Origin: Arthrobacter sp. CAU 1506
GTDB lineage: Bacteria > Actinomycetota > Actinomycetes > Actinomycetales > Micrococcaceae
Length of the DNA stretch: 64,000 bases
Direction of reading: 5' to 3'
Assembly: GCF_005047635.1 (NCBI RefSeq)
Contig: NZ_SUKC01000016.1
Span: forward strand, 1 to 64,000
Made by a program: the position numbers and the translations under genes. Position 1 is the stretch's first letter. The number at the start of each line of letters is the position of its first letter. The notes beneath the pieces were generated by a model, which had not been told where the DNA came from, searched no databases, and saw only the letters and a list, made by a program, of their open reading frames with translations. This document shows positions 26,319-34,446 of the stretch, piece by piece.

Positions 26319-29014
26319 TTCTTCTGGTTCCCCTTTGCAGACTCTGCTTCTGTCATCGCCTCATACATAGCAAAGAGGTCCGACAACCTTTGTTCATCAG
26401 TCTCGTAGGCATGTTTTGAGTAGATCGAATCCACGAGAGTATCAATCTCGGCATGAGCGGCGCGGAGGTCGGCGGGCATGTACTTCGGATCGTAGAGTTC
26501 TGCCAAGGTGAGTTCGCAGTGGTACTCGCGGACATCCAACACACGAAGGGCTGCAACCGTGAGCCTTTCCTTCAAGTCATCGGAAAGTTGCGGCACCGGA
26601 AAGTTGTTGTACACGATTGTGTTGGAGTAGCGATAATTGATTCGCATTCTTCCTGCGACGGCTCGCACCCATGTCATGTGTGCTTTCGAGGTGATAATCG
26701 CGAATACCCAGGGCTCAGCATCGTACGCGGCGAATGCGGCATTAGAAATCACAGTGTCGGGCCCCAGATACCCGACGGGAATGTAGTCGCGAAGCCCCGA
26801 AGACGCAGCAGGGACAATAATCGACTCCGTCGGCTTGTAGCGGACCTCACCAAAGCGGAACGGCATGGACGAGATCTTCTGAGTGGCGGCCTTCGGGCTT
26901 GCCCTACGCATCTCGGACGTTTTCACGAAACGACGTTGCAGAGGCGCGATACTTAGTGCTGACTCTTCCTCGCCTGGGTTCACCCACACGCAGTATCGGT
27001 CTAGTCCGTTGATGAATTCCAGCGAGCCAAGGAAGGTCTTGAGGAAGTGTGCGGCTTGAGGAGCTTCATCTATGAGGGCATTCCGGTCGTGAGGTTCAAG
27101 GACCAAGTTGCCACCGTCGGTTGGTTGCGAGCCCTTTTCCATGGGCGGCAGTGCCGAAAGCGGTTTGGAGCGTGAATGAACGTAGATGTTCTTGCCGTCT
27201 GCGAGATAACCATTGATATTTGACGCAGCGATCTGTAGGTCATCCGTGAAGAGATACTTTGGACGCTGTCCCACTCTTCGCAAGCCGATAACGGCGACTG
27301 TGACGTCGGCGTTTCCCTTAGCATTGTTGTCCCATTGGAACCCGGTGTGAGCGAAACCGATCTCCAGATCCATGGAGAAGATCATGGGAAACATGAGCGC
27401 AACGTGTTCGCCTTGTGACACAGTCTTTGTCGTTACGAATGCGAGCTCAGCTCGGCTACGCGCGATGTACTCAGCGCCTTTGATAAACCAGAGGGCGATG
27501 TAGTTAAGGCTCTTCGAGTATGGACGTGTGCCGAACACAAAGCCGAAGTCTGCTTTTTGGGCAGTCGACTGCCTTGTCGACCCGTAGTACGGCGGGTTTC
27601 CGATGAGGTAGATCTCATCGGTCCCGTTGTTGGGGCAAATATGATTCCAGTCGACACGAGCGGCATTGCCCGCCTGAACCTGACCTGTCTCCTTCAGCGG
27701 GATCAGCGGGATGGAGAGCTTGAACTTTTCCTTAAACTCGCTGTTCATCTGGTGCTTGGCGATCCAGAGGGAGAGAATTGCGACCTCGACCGCAAAGTCG
27801 TCGAGCTCGATGCCGTAGAAGTTCTCAATGTTAATCTTCGACTCGGCGTACAGCACCTGATGCTTCGGATCGATCTCAAACAGTCGCTCCAAGATTGCGT
27901 GCTCCAGACGGCGCAGTTCCTTGTAGGCAATGACGAGGAAGTTGCCGGACCCACAGGCGGGGTCGAAAACCTTGATCGCGCTTATGCGTTCGAGCAGTGC
28001 TTCAAGCTTCTTGACGGAGTCGAATCCGGTATCGAGCTGTTCCTTCAAATCATCCAGGAACAGCGGCTCGATGGTCTTGAGGATGTTCGGCACCGACGTG
28101 TAATGCTGGCCCAGATCGCTGCGCTTGCCCGGGGTGACAATCGCTTGGAACATAGATCCGAAAATGTCCGGGTTGATGTCGCGCCAGATCAGCGTGCCCG
28201 ACTCAAGTAGCAGGTCGCGGGCATTTCTCGTGAACTGCGGCACCACATGCTCTGGTGCCATGGTGAACAACCGGCCGTTGACGTACGGGAACCGTGCCAG
28301 GTGTTTGGGCTTCTTTGCGGCGTCTTCAGTATCGAGCGCCATGAAGACTGCCGTGAGGAACTCAGCGACGTCTGAACCGTCGGGCTGGGTATGCGAGCCG
28401 ACGGCGTTGGTGAAGACACCCTCATCGAAGATGCCTGTGTCTTCGGCAAAGAAGCAGAACAGGAGCCGGGTGAAGAACACATTCAGGGCATGACGCCCGT
28501 GTGCCATGTCGAACATGCCGGGGTTCGCCGCCAGCAGCTCGTCGAACAGTTTGCCCATCCGTTCAGCTGCCTTGACGTCCGCGTGCGCCTCGGCGACGTA
28601 TTGTGCTTTCTCCATTCCGGCCCAGGGCAGGAAGAACGTGAAGTGTTGGTTGATGTCCCGGATCGGGATCATCAGGTTCTCGCCGGTCTTCGTGTCGATG
28701 GCCAGCAGTTCCATGTAGTCGGTGACGATCACGAAGCGCGTGTTGTACCGCACGACCAGCGGGGAAGTCTTCAGCTCGTCGATGACCGCGAGCGGATCAT
28801 CGGTTGTCTCCTTGAAGTAGACGACGTTTTTCTGCGCCACTTCAGTGCATGGATCTTTGGCAACGTTGAGCGAGCCATTGCGCAGTCGGGTCACATTGCC
28901 CTGAGGCTTTCCATACGCCAGTAACAGGCTGAAAATGAACTCGCGATCGTAGGATTCACGGCCGCCGAGTGGGGCAACGCGTTCCTCGACAGATTTTAAG
29001 TTCAGCTTCACCAT
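26315..29014 (-). CDS. MmeI-like adenine-specific DNA methyltransferase
   Basis: An 899-residue class I SAM-dependent DNA methyltransferase. SAM motif I VFDPACGSGNFL at 349-360 and catalytic IGNPPYYGS at 471-479 mark an N6-adenine enzyme. The layout follows MmeI-type proteins: an N-terminal nuclease-like domain (1-130), helical spacer with FAEDTGIF, methyltransferase, target-recognition region, and a helical C-terminus (MPADLRAAHAEIDTLVD, SDLFAMYEAM). Where MmeI carries ExK, this protein reads VVYFKET (residues 64-70), so the built-in nuclease appears dead. The frame opens at 29293, but ATG at 29014 with GGAGG ten bases upstream fits the family start. First gene of the operon. Confidence 0.88.
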   Translation of the reverse strand: MVKLNLKSVEERVAPLGGRESYDREFIFSLLLAYGKPQGNVTRLRNGSLNVAKDPCTEVAQKNVVYFKETTDDPLAVIDELKTSPLVVRYNTRFVIVTDYMELLAIDTKTGENLMIPIRDINQHFTFFLPWAGMEKAQYVAEAHADVKAAERMGKLFDELLAANPGMFDMAHGRHALNVFFTRLLFCFFAEDTGIFDEGVFTNAVGSHTQPDGSDVAEFLTAVFMALDTEDAAKKPKHLARFPYVNGRLFTMAPEHVVPQFTRNARDLLLESGTLIWRDINPDIFGSMFQAIVTPGKRSDLGQHYTSVPNILKTIEPLFLDDLKEQLDTGFDSVKKLEALLERISAIKVFDPACGSGNFLVIAYKELRRLEHAILERLFEIDPKHQVLYAESKINIENFYGIELDDFAVEVAILSLWIAKHQMNSEFKEKFKLSIPLIPLKETGQVQAGNAARVDWNHICPNNGTDEIYLIGNPPYYGSTRQSTAQKADFGFVFGTRPYSKSLNYIALWFIKGAEYIARSRAELAFVTTKTVSQGEHVALMFPMIFSMDLEIGFAHTGFQWDNNAKGNADVTVAVIGLRRVGQRPKYLFTDDLQIAASNINGYLADGKNIYVHSRSKPLSALPPMEKGSQPTDGGNLVLEPHDRNALIDEAPQAAHFLKTFLGSLEFINGLDRYCVWVNPGEEESALSIAPLQRRFVKTSEMRRASPKAATQKISSMPFRFGEVRYKPTESIIVPAASSGLRDYIPVGYLGPDTVISNAAFAAYDAEPWVFAIITSKAHMTWVRAVAGRMRINYRYSNTIVYNNFPVPQLSDDLKERLTVAALRVLDVREYHCELTLAELYDPKYMPADLRAAHAEIDTLVDSIYSKHAYETDEQRLSDLFAMYEAMTEAESAKGNQKK

Positions 29015-29042
29015 CGACGATTTTCCTCCGCGAATGTGATCC

Positions 29043-29065
29043 CACCGAGGGCCTGGCCCTCGGTG
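29043..29065. promoter_or_regulatory. Perfect inverted repeat upstream of the methyltransferase operon
   Basis: CACCGAGGGC and GCCCTCGGTG flank a three-base centre, 29-51 bases before the methyltransferase start. It could be an operator for self-control of the operon, or a terminator reading rightward (TTT follows on the plus strand). No dedicated controller gene is seen. Confidence 0.45.
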
Positions 29066-29078
29066 TTTAAACCCTTGC

Positions 29079-29120
29079 ATCCGAGGCCGGCTGGCATGCC
29101 GTCGGCAGACGACCTCGGAT
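29079..29120. promoter_or_regulatory. Second inverted repeat sharing the CCGAGG core
   Basis: ATCCGAGG (29079-29086) and CCTCGGAT (29113-29120) form an inverted repeat with a 26-base spacer. Together with the repeat at 29043 the word CCGAGG or its complement occurs four times in about 75 bases, which looks like a set of protein-binding half-sites. Confidence 0.35.
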
Positions 29121-29310
29121 CGCAAGCGTTCATACTCCTCGTCGGCAGCGCAGGAGCGCGCAATACCTCCCCGTGATCTTATCCGGGACTGTCCCGGCGC
29201 ACCGACGCAGCCCTGTCTTCGAGCGAAACGAGTGCGGGACCTGATGCGGGATTTGACCGGCCGCCACCGGAGTCTGCACCATAAATGCACCACGCCACTC
29301 CCCGAAATGA

Positions 29311-29340
29311 AGAAAACCCCCGGATTTCCGGGGGTTTTCT
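29311..29340 (-). terminator. Intrinsic terminator of tRNA-Ser(CGA)
   Basis: Fourteen-base arms AGAAAACCCCCGGA and TCCGGGGGTTTTCT with a two-base centre, immediately after the tRNA 3' end on the minus strand. The A/T outer part gives the U-run on either strand. Confidence 0.85.
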
Positions 29341-29341
29341 G

Positions 29342-29431
29342 TGGCGGTGACGGTGGGATTTGAACCCACGTTGGCTGTTACACCAAACAACATTTCGAGT
29401 GTTGCACCTTCGGCCGCTCGGACACGTCACC
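29342..29431 (-). tRNA. tRNA-Ser (anticodon CGA)
   Basis: A class II tRNA with GGTGACG/CGTCACC acceptor stem, long variable arm, anticodon loop CTCGAAA (anticodon CGA, reads UCG), T-arm GTTCAAATC and an encoded CCA at 29342-29344. It divides the accessory region (lower coordinates, at its 3' end) from the compact core region and is a plausible integration site. Confidence 0.95.
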
Positions 29432-29493
29432 AACGCGTCAACTTTACCCGTTGTTGGCCCTGAGCCCCAAAACGGCCCGATGAGAGGCCCGTG

Positions 29494-29973
29494 TCAGAGC
29501 GCGGAGTCGCCGCGGTGGCCCGCAAAGAAGCCGCGGAGCATGGCGGCCGACTCGTCGGCCCGGACCTCGGGGTAGACCTCAACCCAGTGGTTCAACCGCC
29601 GTTCCCGCAGGATGTCGAAGACGCTGCCGGCTGCCCCGGCTTTTTCATCCCAGGCTCCGAAGACCACCTGCGGGATCCGGGCCAGCACAATGGCGCCGGC
29701 GCACATGGCGCATGGCTCCAGCGTTACCACCAAGGTGCAGTGGTCCAGCCGCCACGTTCCAAGCTTTCGAGCTGCCTCCCTGATGGCCACCATCTCGGCG
29801 TGGCCGGTGGGGTCGTGGAGCGCCTCCCGTTCGTTGCGTCCGGAACCCAGCACCTCGCCGTCGGGCCCGATCACTACGGCACCGATCGGTACATCGAGTG
29901 TGTCCAGCGCCAGGCGCGCCTGGTCCAGGGCAAGGCCCATCCATCGGTGGTGCTGCGGATCAATCGGGCCCAT
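29494..29973 (-). CDS. tadA: tRNA adenosine(34) deaminase
   Basis: A 159-residue zinc deaminase that converts A34 to inosine in tRNA-Arg(ACG), whose gene also lies in this window (36653). Zn/catalytic motifs: the HAE of DPTGHAEMVAIREA and PCAMC in VTLEPCAMCAGAI. The frame is open 52 codons further upstream, but ATG at 29973 (MGPIDPQHH) gives the family length and leaves a 61-base divergent gap to upp. The ribosome binding site is weak. It follows the arrangement tadA next to tRNA-Ser and upp that is common in Micrococcaceae. Confidence 0.95.
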   Translation of the reverse strand: MGPIDPQHHRWMGLALDQARLALDTLDVPIGAVVIGPDGEVLGSGRNEREALHDPTGHAEMVAIREAARKLGTWRLDHCTLVVTLEPCAMCAGAIVLARIPQVVFGAWDEKAGAAGSVFDILRERRLNHWVEVYPEVRADESAAMLRGFFAGHRGDSAL

Positions 29974-30034
29974 GGCACCATTCTGGCAGGCCCGATGTTT
30001 GTCCCTGCCAACCGGCTGCCGGTAGTTTTGTGTA

Positions 30035-30670
30035 ATGCGCGTACTCGAAGTGGACCATCCTCTTGTTGCCCACAAACTCACCGTTCTCCGCGACAAGACC
30101 ACTCCGTCGCCCGTCTTTCGCCAGCTCACCGAAGAACTGGTGACCCTGCTCGCTTATGAGGCCACCCGCGATGTCCGCACCGAGCCGGTGGAGATCGAGA
30201 CTCCGGTAACCCTGACCATCGGCACTGCCTTCACCAAGCCCACCCCGCTGGTGGTGCCGATCCTGCGCGCCGGTCTCGGCATGCTCGAGGGTATGACCAA
30301 GCTGGTGCCGACCGCCGAGGTCGGGTTCCTTGGCATGGCCCGCAACGAGGAAACCCTCGATGTGATCACCTACGCCGAGCGGCTGCCGGCCGACCTCACC
30401 GGACGCCAGGTGTTCGTGCTGGATCCCATGCTGGCCACCGGCGGCACGTTGCGCGAAGCCATCAAGTTCCTCTTCGCGCGGGGCGCCGCGGACGTAACCT
30501 GCATCTGCCTGCTCGCCGCGCCCGAAGGGCTGCAGGCGCTGCGAGATGAACTTGAGGACACCAATGTCTCGATCGTCGTGGCCTCCATTGACGAGCGGCT
30601 GAACGAGAAGGCGTACATCGTGCCGGGGCTCGGCGACGCTGGCGACCGGCTCTACGGAGTGGCCGGCTGA
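30035..30670 (+). CDS. upp: Uracil phosphoribosyltransferase
   Basis: A 211-residue pyrimidine salvage enzyme converting uracil and PRPP to UMP. The PRPP-binding loop is [12 protein letters not shown] near residue 130, and the uracil-binding C-terminus [15 protein letters not shown] is typical. Length and N-terminus ([20 protein letters not shown] in part) match the family. It is divergent from tadA with a short shared promoter region. There is no obvious terminator immediately downstream. Confidence 0.97.
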   Translation: MRVLEVDHPLVAHKLTVLRDKTTPSPVFRQLTEELVTLLAYEATRDVRTEPVEIETPVTLTIGTAFTKPTPLVVPILRAGLGMLEGMTKLVPTAEVGFLGMARNEETLDVITYAERLPADLTGRQVFVLDPMLATGGTLREAIKFLFARGAADVTCICLLAAPEGLQALRDELEDTNVSIVVASIDERLNEKAYIVPGLGDAGDRLYGVAG

Positions 30671-30978
30671 CCCAGCCGACAGGCGCCCAACGGAGGGCTG
30701 CGGCTTCAAGACCCGCCGCGCCTGGCCGGAACGAGAGGTGTGTCCACATTTTGGACGCCTTGCAATATCCCGCGGTATCGGGTTAGCCGCTGCCTGAGGG
30801 GGGCCTTAACGCCCCATGGGTGAATATTTATGCGGTCAAAGCCTGAAGCGATCGCTTTGCATTTATATTTATTCACCGTGATTATTGTGATCCCTCGCAC
30901 AAAAACATGGAATCGTCTCATTATTTGAGATAAGCAGGCTTATATTACTTGCACGTAAGCTTTGTTACGAGGAAACTC
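30671..30978. other. AT-rich intergenic region
   Basis: Bases about 30820-30960 are markedly AT-rich compared with the flanks, including runs such as TTTATATTTATT. This is probably the promoter region of the short peptide gene and the winged-helix gene downstream. No further gene is recognised. Confidence 0.5.
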
Positions 30979-31077
30979 ATGCTTGTGAACAACAACGCAA
31001 CAGCATCTGCAGCCGCAGCCATCAGTTTCGGAGGGTCTCCCGGATCACTGACGGACTGTTGCCGAATGCAGGCCTAA
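30979..31077 (+). CDS. Possible 32-residue peptide (leader peptide candidate)
   Basis: ATG at 30979 is preceded by GAGG six bases upstream and by an AT-rich promoter-like region. The peptide starts MLVNNNATASAAAAISFGG and ends LTDCCRMQA before TAA. Tandem cysteines near the end of a short peptide, 123 bases before the next gene, recall actinobacterial cysteine-responsive leader peptides; alternatively it is a small secreted or structural peptide. No rho-independent attenuator was seen in the gap. Coding status rests only on the ribosome binding site and location. Confidence 0.4.
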   Translation: MLVNNNATASAAAAISFGGSPGSLTDCCRMQA

Positions 31078-31200
31078 CTCCCCACCCCTCGAGTTATCCA
31101 GGCAATCCAACTGTCCAATGGCGGGCGCCAGAAACACATTCCGTGCGGGCATGCCATGCATTCGCGCCGTGATGACGGCCATTCACACATGAGGTTCTCA

Positions 31201-32061
31201 ATGTCAGTTTCATCCGGATACGTCCACATCTCCGTCCGCAACGCACAGAACCGGGCGGCCGCCGCCCAGCGTCAGGCCGCCGGAGCGCACCAGCAGTTCG
31301 CCGGGCAACCGAACCACCAAGGGGAGCAGCCCTACCGCGTGCTGCGTGCGGTTCCGGGCCAGTACGACGCCGGTGCGGCCAACCCGACCACGGCACCGAC
31401 CCCTGTGGTCACCCCGAATGGAATTCCCGGGCCGCAGGCAGTCTCCAATGACACCGTTGCCCGCGGTTTTGTTCTCTACGTAGGCCTCGACGAGGAAGCC
31501 GCCGCCGCCCAGGGGACCTCGCTGAGCAAGTTGGCGGCCCAGGTCCGTGCCTACGTGCAGTCGCTGGCCGCTGACGCCCAGACCCACGGGGCCGTGGCCC
31601 TTGCCCCGGCCGACGCGCCAGGCGAGAACATTGATGTGGTCCGCCAGGCCCTCGGCGACCCCACCGTCAGCCGCCGTCCGCGCACGCCGGCGGTGGAGAT
31701 CCAGCGCCAGCCTCAGCAGGCTTCGCACGCCAGCCGTCCGAGCGGCGTGCTGATCGATCTGTCCCGCCGTGAAGTGCATCTGGACGGCGAGACGCTGAAC
31801 CTGACGTTCAAGGAATTCGAGCTTCTCAACTACTTGGTGGAAAACGCCACCCGCACGGTGGGCCGCGAAGAGCTGCTCTCCGGACTGTGGAAGAACGCCG
31901 AGGAAGTTCCGAACGAGCGCACCATCGACGTACACATCCGCCGGCTTCGGTCGAAGCTGGGCCGTTTGGCCAATACCGTGCGCACCGTACGGGGCCAGGG
32001 GTACCGGTTTTACGAGCACCCGGAAGTAGTTGTCTGGGCTGCGCCGGAGTACTCGATCTAG
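31201..32061 (+). CDS. Winged-helix (OmpR-type) DNA-binding protein
   Basis: A 286-residue protein whose C-terminal ~100 residues are an OmpR/PhoB winged helix: VLIDLSRREVHLDGETLNLT (in part), FKEFELLNYLVENATRTVGREELL (in part), NERTIDVHIRRLRSKLG and VRGQGYRF. The N-terminal half lacks a receiver domain with its phospho-Asp. It is Gln/Ala/Pro-rich with a segment ARGFVLYVGLDEEAAAAQG that may form its own fold. The start at 31201 is preceded by GAGG six bases upstream; ATG at 31189 is an alternative. Regulation without a partner kinase suggests an atypical response regulator. A strong terminator follows. Confidence 0.85.
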   Translation: MSVSSGYVHISVRNAQNRAAAAQRQAAGAHQQFAGQPNHQGEQPYRVLRAVPGQYDAGAANPTTAPTPVVTPNGIPGPQAVSNDTVARGFVLYVGLDEEAAAAQGTSLSKLAAQVRAYVQSLAADAQTHGAVALAPADAPGENIDVVRQALGDPTVSRRPRTPAVEIQRQPQQASHASRPSGVLIDLSRREVHLDGETLNLTFKEFELLNYLVENATRTVGREELLSGLWKNAEEVPNERTIDVHIRRLRSKLGRLANTVRTVRGQGYRFYEHPEVVVWAAPEYSI

Positions 32062-32078
32062 CGCTTTACTCGCCTTTC

Positions 32079-32122
32079 GCACCCCGGCCCCCGAATTCCT
32101 CGGGGGCCGGGGTGCTTTGTTG
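32079..32122 (+). terminator. Intrinsic terminator after the winged-helix gene
   Basis: Sixteen-base arms GCACCCCGGCCCCCGA and TCGGGGGCCGGGGTGC around ATTCC, followed by a T-rich tail (TTTGTTG). It also separates the convergent oxidoreductase gene. Confidence 0.85.
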
Positions 32123-32152
32123 ATTCTGCACCTCTACGCCGCTCCAGCAGGG

Positions 32153-33604
32153 TTACAGGCCGTATTTTTCTAGGAGGCGGAGCCAGACTTCGCTGATGGT
32201 GGGGTAGGAGGGGACGGCGTGCCAGAGGCGGTCCAGCGGGACTTGACCGACGATGGCGGTGGTGGCCGCGTGCAGCAGTTCGCCGACGCCGGGGCCGGCG
32301 AAGGTCATGCCCACGATCACCTTGCGCTCCTCGTCCACCACCATCTGCGCCCAGCCTTGGTAGCCATCGGCGTAGAGCGAGGATCCGGCGACGGCGATCG
32401 GCAGTTCGGTGGCCGAGACACTTAGGCCGCGCTCCCGGGCCTGGTCTTCGGTCAGGCCGACGAAGGCGAGCTCCGGATCGGTGAAAACCACCGAGGGCAC
32501 CGCCGCGTCGTCGGCCGTGCTGGCATAGCGGCTCCACGGTTTCGGTTCACCGTCCAGCTCTCCGGCTGCCCGGGCGGCGATCGCCTCTCCGGTGGCGCGG
32601 GCCTGGTATTTGCCCTGGTGGGTCAGCTGCGCCTTGCCCGCCGCATCGCCCACCGCGTACAGCCAGCCGCCGTCCACTCCGGCAACGCACCCGCTGGCGT
32701 CCACGTCGAGATGCTTCGGGTCCAGCCCGATTCCTTCCAGGCCGAGCCCGGACAGGGCCGGGTGCCGTCCGCTGGAAACCAGAAGTTTGGCTCCCGTGAC
32801 GGTGTCTGCCGCCCCTGTCTCCCCGTCCGAACCCGCCGCGGTCAGCGTGAGGGTGACGCCGCCGTCGTGCGCATCCGCACGGGAGGTGGCGGTGTGCAAG
32901 CGGATCCGCACTCCGTCGCGGCGCAGACCGGCTTCCACCAGCCGCCGGGCCGGTTCAGGAAACTTCGCCAACAAATCCCCGCGAGCCACCAGCGTGACGT
33001 CGGTGCCCAGCCGGGCGTAGGCCTGGGCCAACTCGCAGCCGGAGACGCCGCCGCCCAGCACCAGCAGGCTCTCCGGAACCTCGCGGGCGGAAGTGGCCTC
33101 GCGGGTTCCCCAGAACTCGATCTTGTCCAGGCCATCGACCCGCGGCACCGTCGGCGCGGACCCTGTGGCCAGCACGACGGCGTGGCGCGCCGCGATGCGT
33201 GTCTGCGTTCCGTCGTCGTCCGTGACCGTCACCTCGCGCGGACTGCTGATCTCGGCGGTGCCACGCAGCAGTTCGATGCCGGCCCCGTCCACCCACTTCA
33301 CCTGCGACGAGTCGTCCCAATGGGAGGTGAACGAGTCCCGGCGGGCCAGCACCGCGTCCGCATCCAGGCTGCCGGTCACGGCCTGCGCAGCGCCCTGGAC
33401 GCTCCGCGCGGCCTGCAGCACCGTCCCGGGACGCAGCAGCGCCTTGGATGGCATGCAGGCCCAGTAGGAGCATTCGCCGCCCACCAGTTCCGCTTCCACC
33501 AGAATGGTCTTGAGCCCTCCGTTGGCGGTGCGCTCCGCCGCGTTCTCGCCGACCGCGCCGGCACCAATCACCACAACGTCCGCTTCGAGTGTTTGCTCAG
33601 GCAT
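32153..33604 (-). CDS. FAD-dependent pyridine nucleotide-disulfide oxidoreductase
   Basis: A 483-residue protein of the dihydrolipoamide dehydrogenase/mercuric reductase/mycothione reductase fold. The FAD loop VVIGAGAVGENAA is near residue 10, the redox-active disulfide GGECSYWACMPSK (CxxxxC) near 45, the NAD(P) loop LVLGGGVSGCELAQAY, and the second FAD motif LYAVGDAAG. In the C-terminal dimer interface the usual catalytic His-Pro-Thr is SYPTISE, so the His is Tyr. The substrate is therefore unlikely to be handled exactly as by lipoamide dehydrogenase. Divergent from sixA with a 56-base gap. Confidence 0.88.
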   Translation of the reverse strand: MPEQTLEADVVVIGAGAVGENAAERTANGGLKTILVEAELVGGECSYWACMPSKALLRPGTVLQAARSVQGAAQAVTGSLDADAVLARRDSFTSHWDDSSQVKWVDGAGIELLRGTAEISSPREVTVTDDDGTQTRIAARHAVVLATGSAPTVPRVDGLDKIEFWGTREATSAREVPESLLVLGGGVSGCELAQAYARLGTDVTLVARGDLLAKFPEPARRLVEAGLRRDGVRIRLHTATSRADAHDGGVTLTLTAAGSDGETGAADTVTGAKLLVSSGRHPALSGLGLEGIGLDPKHLDVDASGCVAGVDGGWLYAVGDAAGKAQLTHQGKYQARATGEAIAARAAGELDGEPKPWSRYASTADDAAVPSVVFTDPELAFVGLTEDQARERGLSVSATELPIAVAGSSLYADGYQGWAQMVVDEERKVIVGMTFAGPGVGELLHAATTAIVGQVPLDRLWHAVPSYPTISEVWLRLLEKYGL

Positions 33605-33660
33605 GTGCCGAGCCTTGCACCGCTGCGTGGCCGTGGCAAGGGGGCTACTACACTCGTGGT

Positions 33661-34182
33661 GTGAACGACCACCACCTGAAGAAGCTCATGATCATGCGCC
33701 ACGCCAAGGCTGCGTGGCCGTTGGGGGTGGAGGACCATGAACGGCCGCTGGCCAAGCGCGGGCACGACGAGGCGCCGCTGATCGGACGTTGGATGGTGGA
33801 ACACGACTCGATCCCCGATTTCATTCTGTGCTCCTCGGCACTGCGCACCCGGCAGACCTGCACCTGGGTGTGCAACGAACTGGGGGAGAAGGCGCCGACG
33901 CCGATGCTCTCCGACGAACTGTACGACTCACCAGGGGTGCGGGTGCTGTCCGAGATCAACCAACTGCCGGACACCATCACCTCGCTGCTGGTGGTGGCGC
34001 ACATGCCGGCGGTGCAGGATCTCGCTATGCGGCTGGCCTCGGTGGACTCGGACGAAGAGGCCGTGATGGAGATGGCCACCCACTACCCGACGTCCGGCCT
34101 GACCGTGCTCCAGCACGCCAAGAGCTGGGCCGAACTGGACGGACGCGACGCCGCGGTCACCAACTTCGTGGTGCTGCGCTGA
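33661..34182 (+). CDS. sixA: SixA-like phosphohistidine phosphatase
   Basis: About 173 residues of the histidine phosphatase superfamily. The catalytic RHA is in KLMIMRHAKAAWP, the second conserved Arg pair in SSALRTRQTC, and the second His in LLVVAHMPAVQDLAMRLA (in part). SixA proteins remove phosphate from phosphohistidine, classically on HPt domains; here the target is unknown. The frame is open upstream of the chosen GTG at 33661, but that start gives the family N-terminus. No partner kinase is nearby. Confidence 0.88.
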   Translation: MNDHHLKKLMIMRHAKAAWPLGVEDHERPLAKRGHDEAPLIGRWMVEHDSIPDFILCSSALRTRQTCTWVCNELGEKAPTPMLSDELYDSPGVRVLSEINQLPDTITSLLVVAHMPAVQDLAMRLASVDSDEEAVMEMATHYPTSGLTVLQHAKSWAELDGRDAAVTNFVVLR

Positions 34183-34254
34183 CCCAGCTTCCGCCCGATC
34201 GACTGCTCAGAATGCCGCGTGCCTCTGCGTCGCCTGGATGGCGGGCGGCCGCAG

Positions 34255-34446
34255 TCACTGCGGTGTGAACAGGTCCTCAATACTGCATTGGAAGACAGCC
34301 GCGAGCCGGAACGCGACTGGCAACGATGGGTCGTACCGGCCCTTCTCAATGGAAATGATGGTCTGACGCGATACTCCGAGCTCATCGGCCAACCGCTGCT
34401 GCGACCAACCTAACTCTTGGCGATGCTGCGGAAGCATGTTTTCCAT
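34255..34446 (-). CDS. Small XRE-family transcriptional regulator
   Basis: A 63-residue Cro/CI-type helix-turn-helix protein: LGWSQQRLADELGVSRQTI and SIEKGRYDPSLPVAFRLA, ending EDLFTP. This is the short YozG/HipB-like single-domain form. Its ATG overlaps the stop of the membrane protein gene (ATGA), forming a two-gene operon, a frequent pairing in which the regulator controls itself and a small multi-pass membrane protein. The 13-base palindrome at 34973 is the likely operator. Confidence 0.92.
   Translation of the reverse strand: MENMLPQHRQELGWSQQRLADELGVSRQTIISIEKGRYDPSLPVAFRLAAVFQCSIEDLFTPQ

Noticed and set aside
29015-29300. Integrase gene or fragment next to tRNA-Ser
   Set aside because: I looked for tyrosine-recombinase motifs (R..HxxR..Y) in all frames between the tRNA and the methyltransferase and found none.
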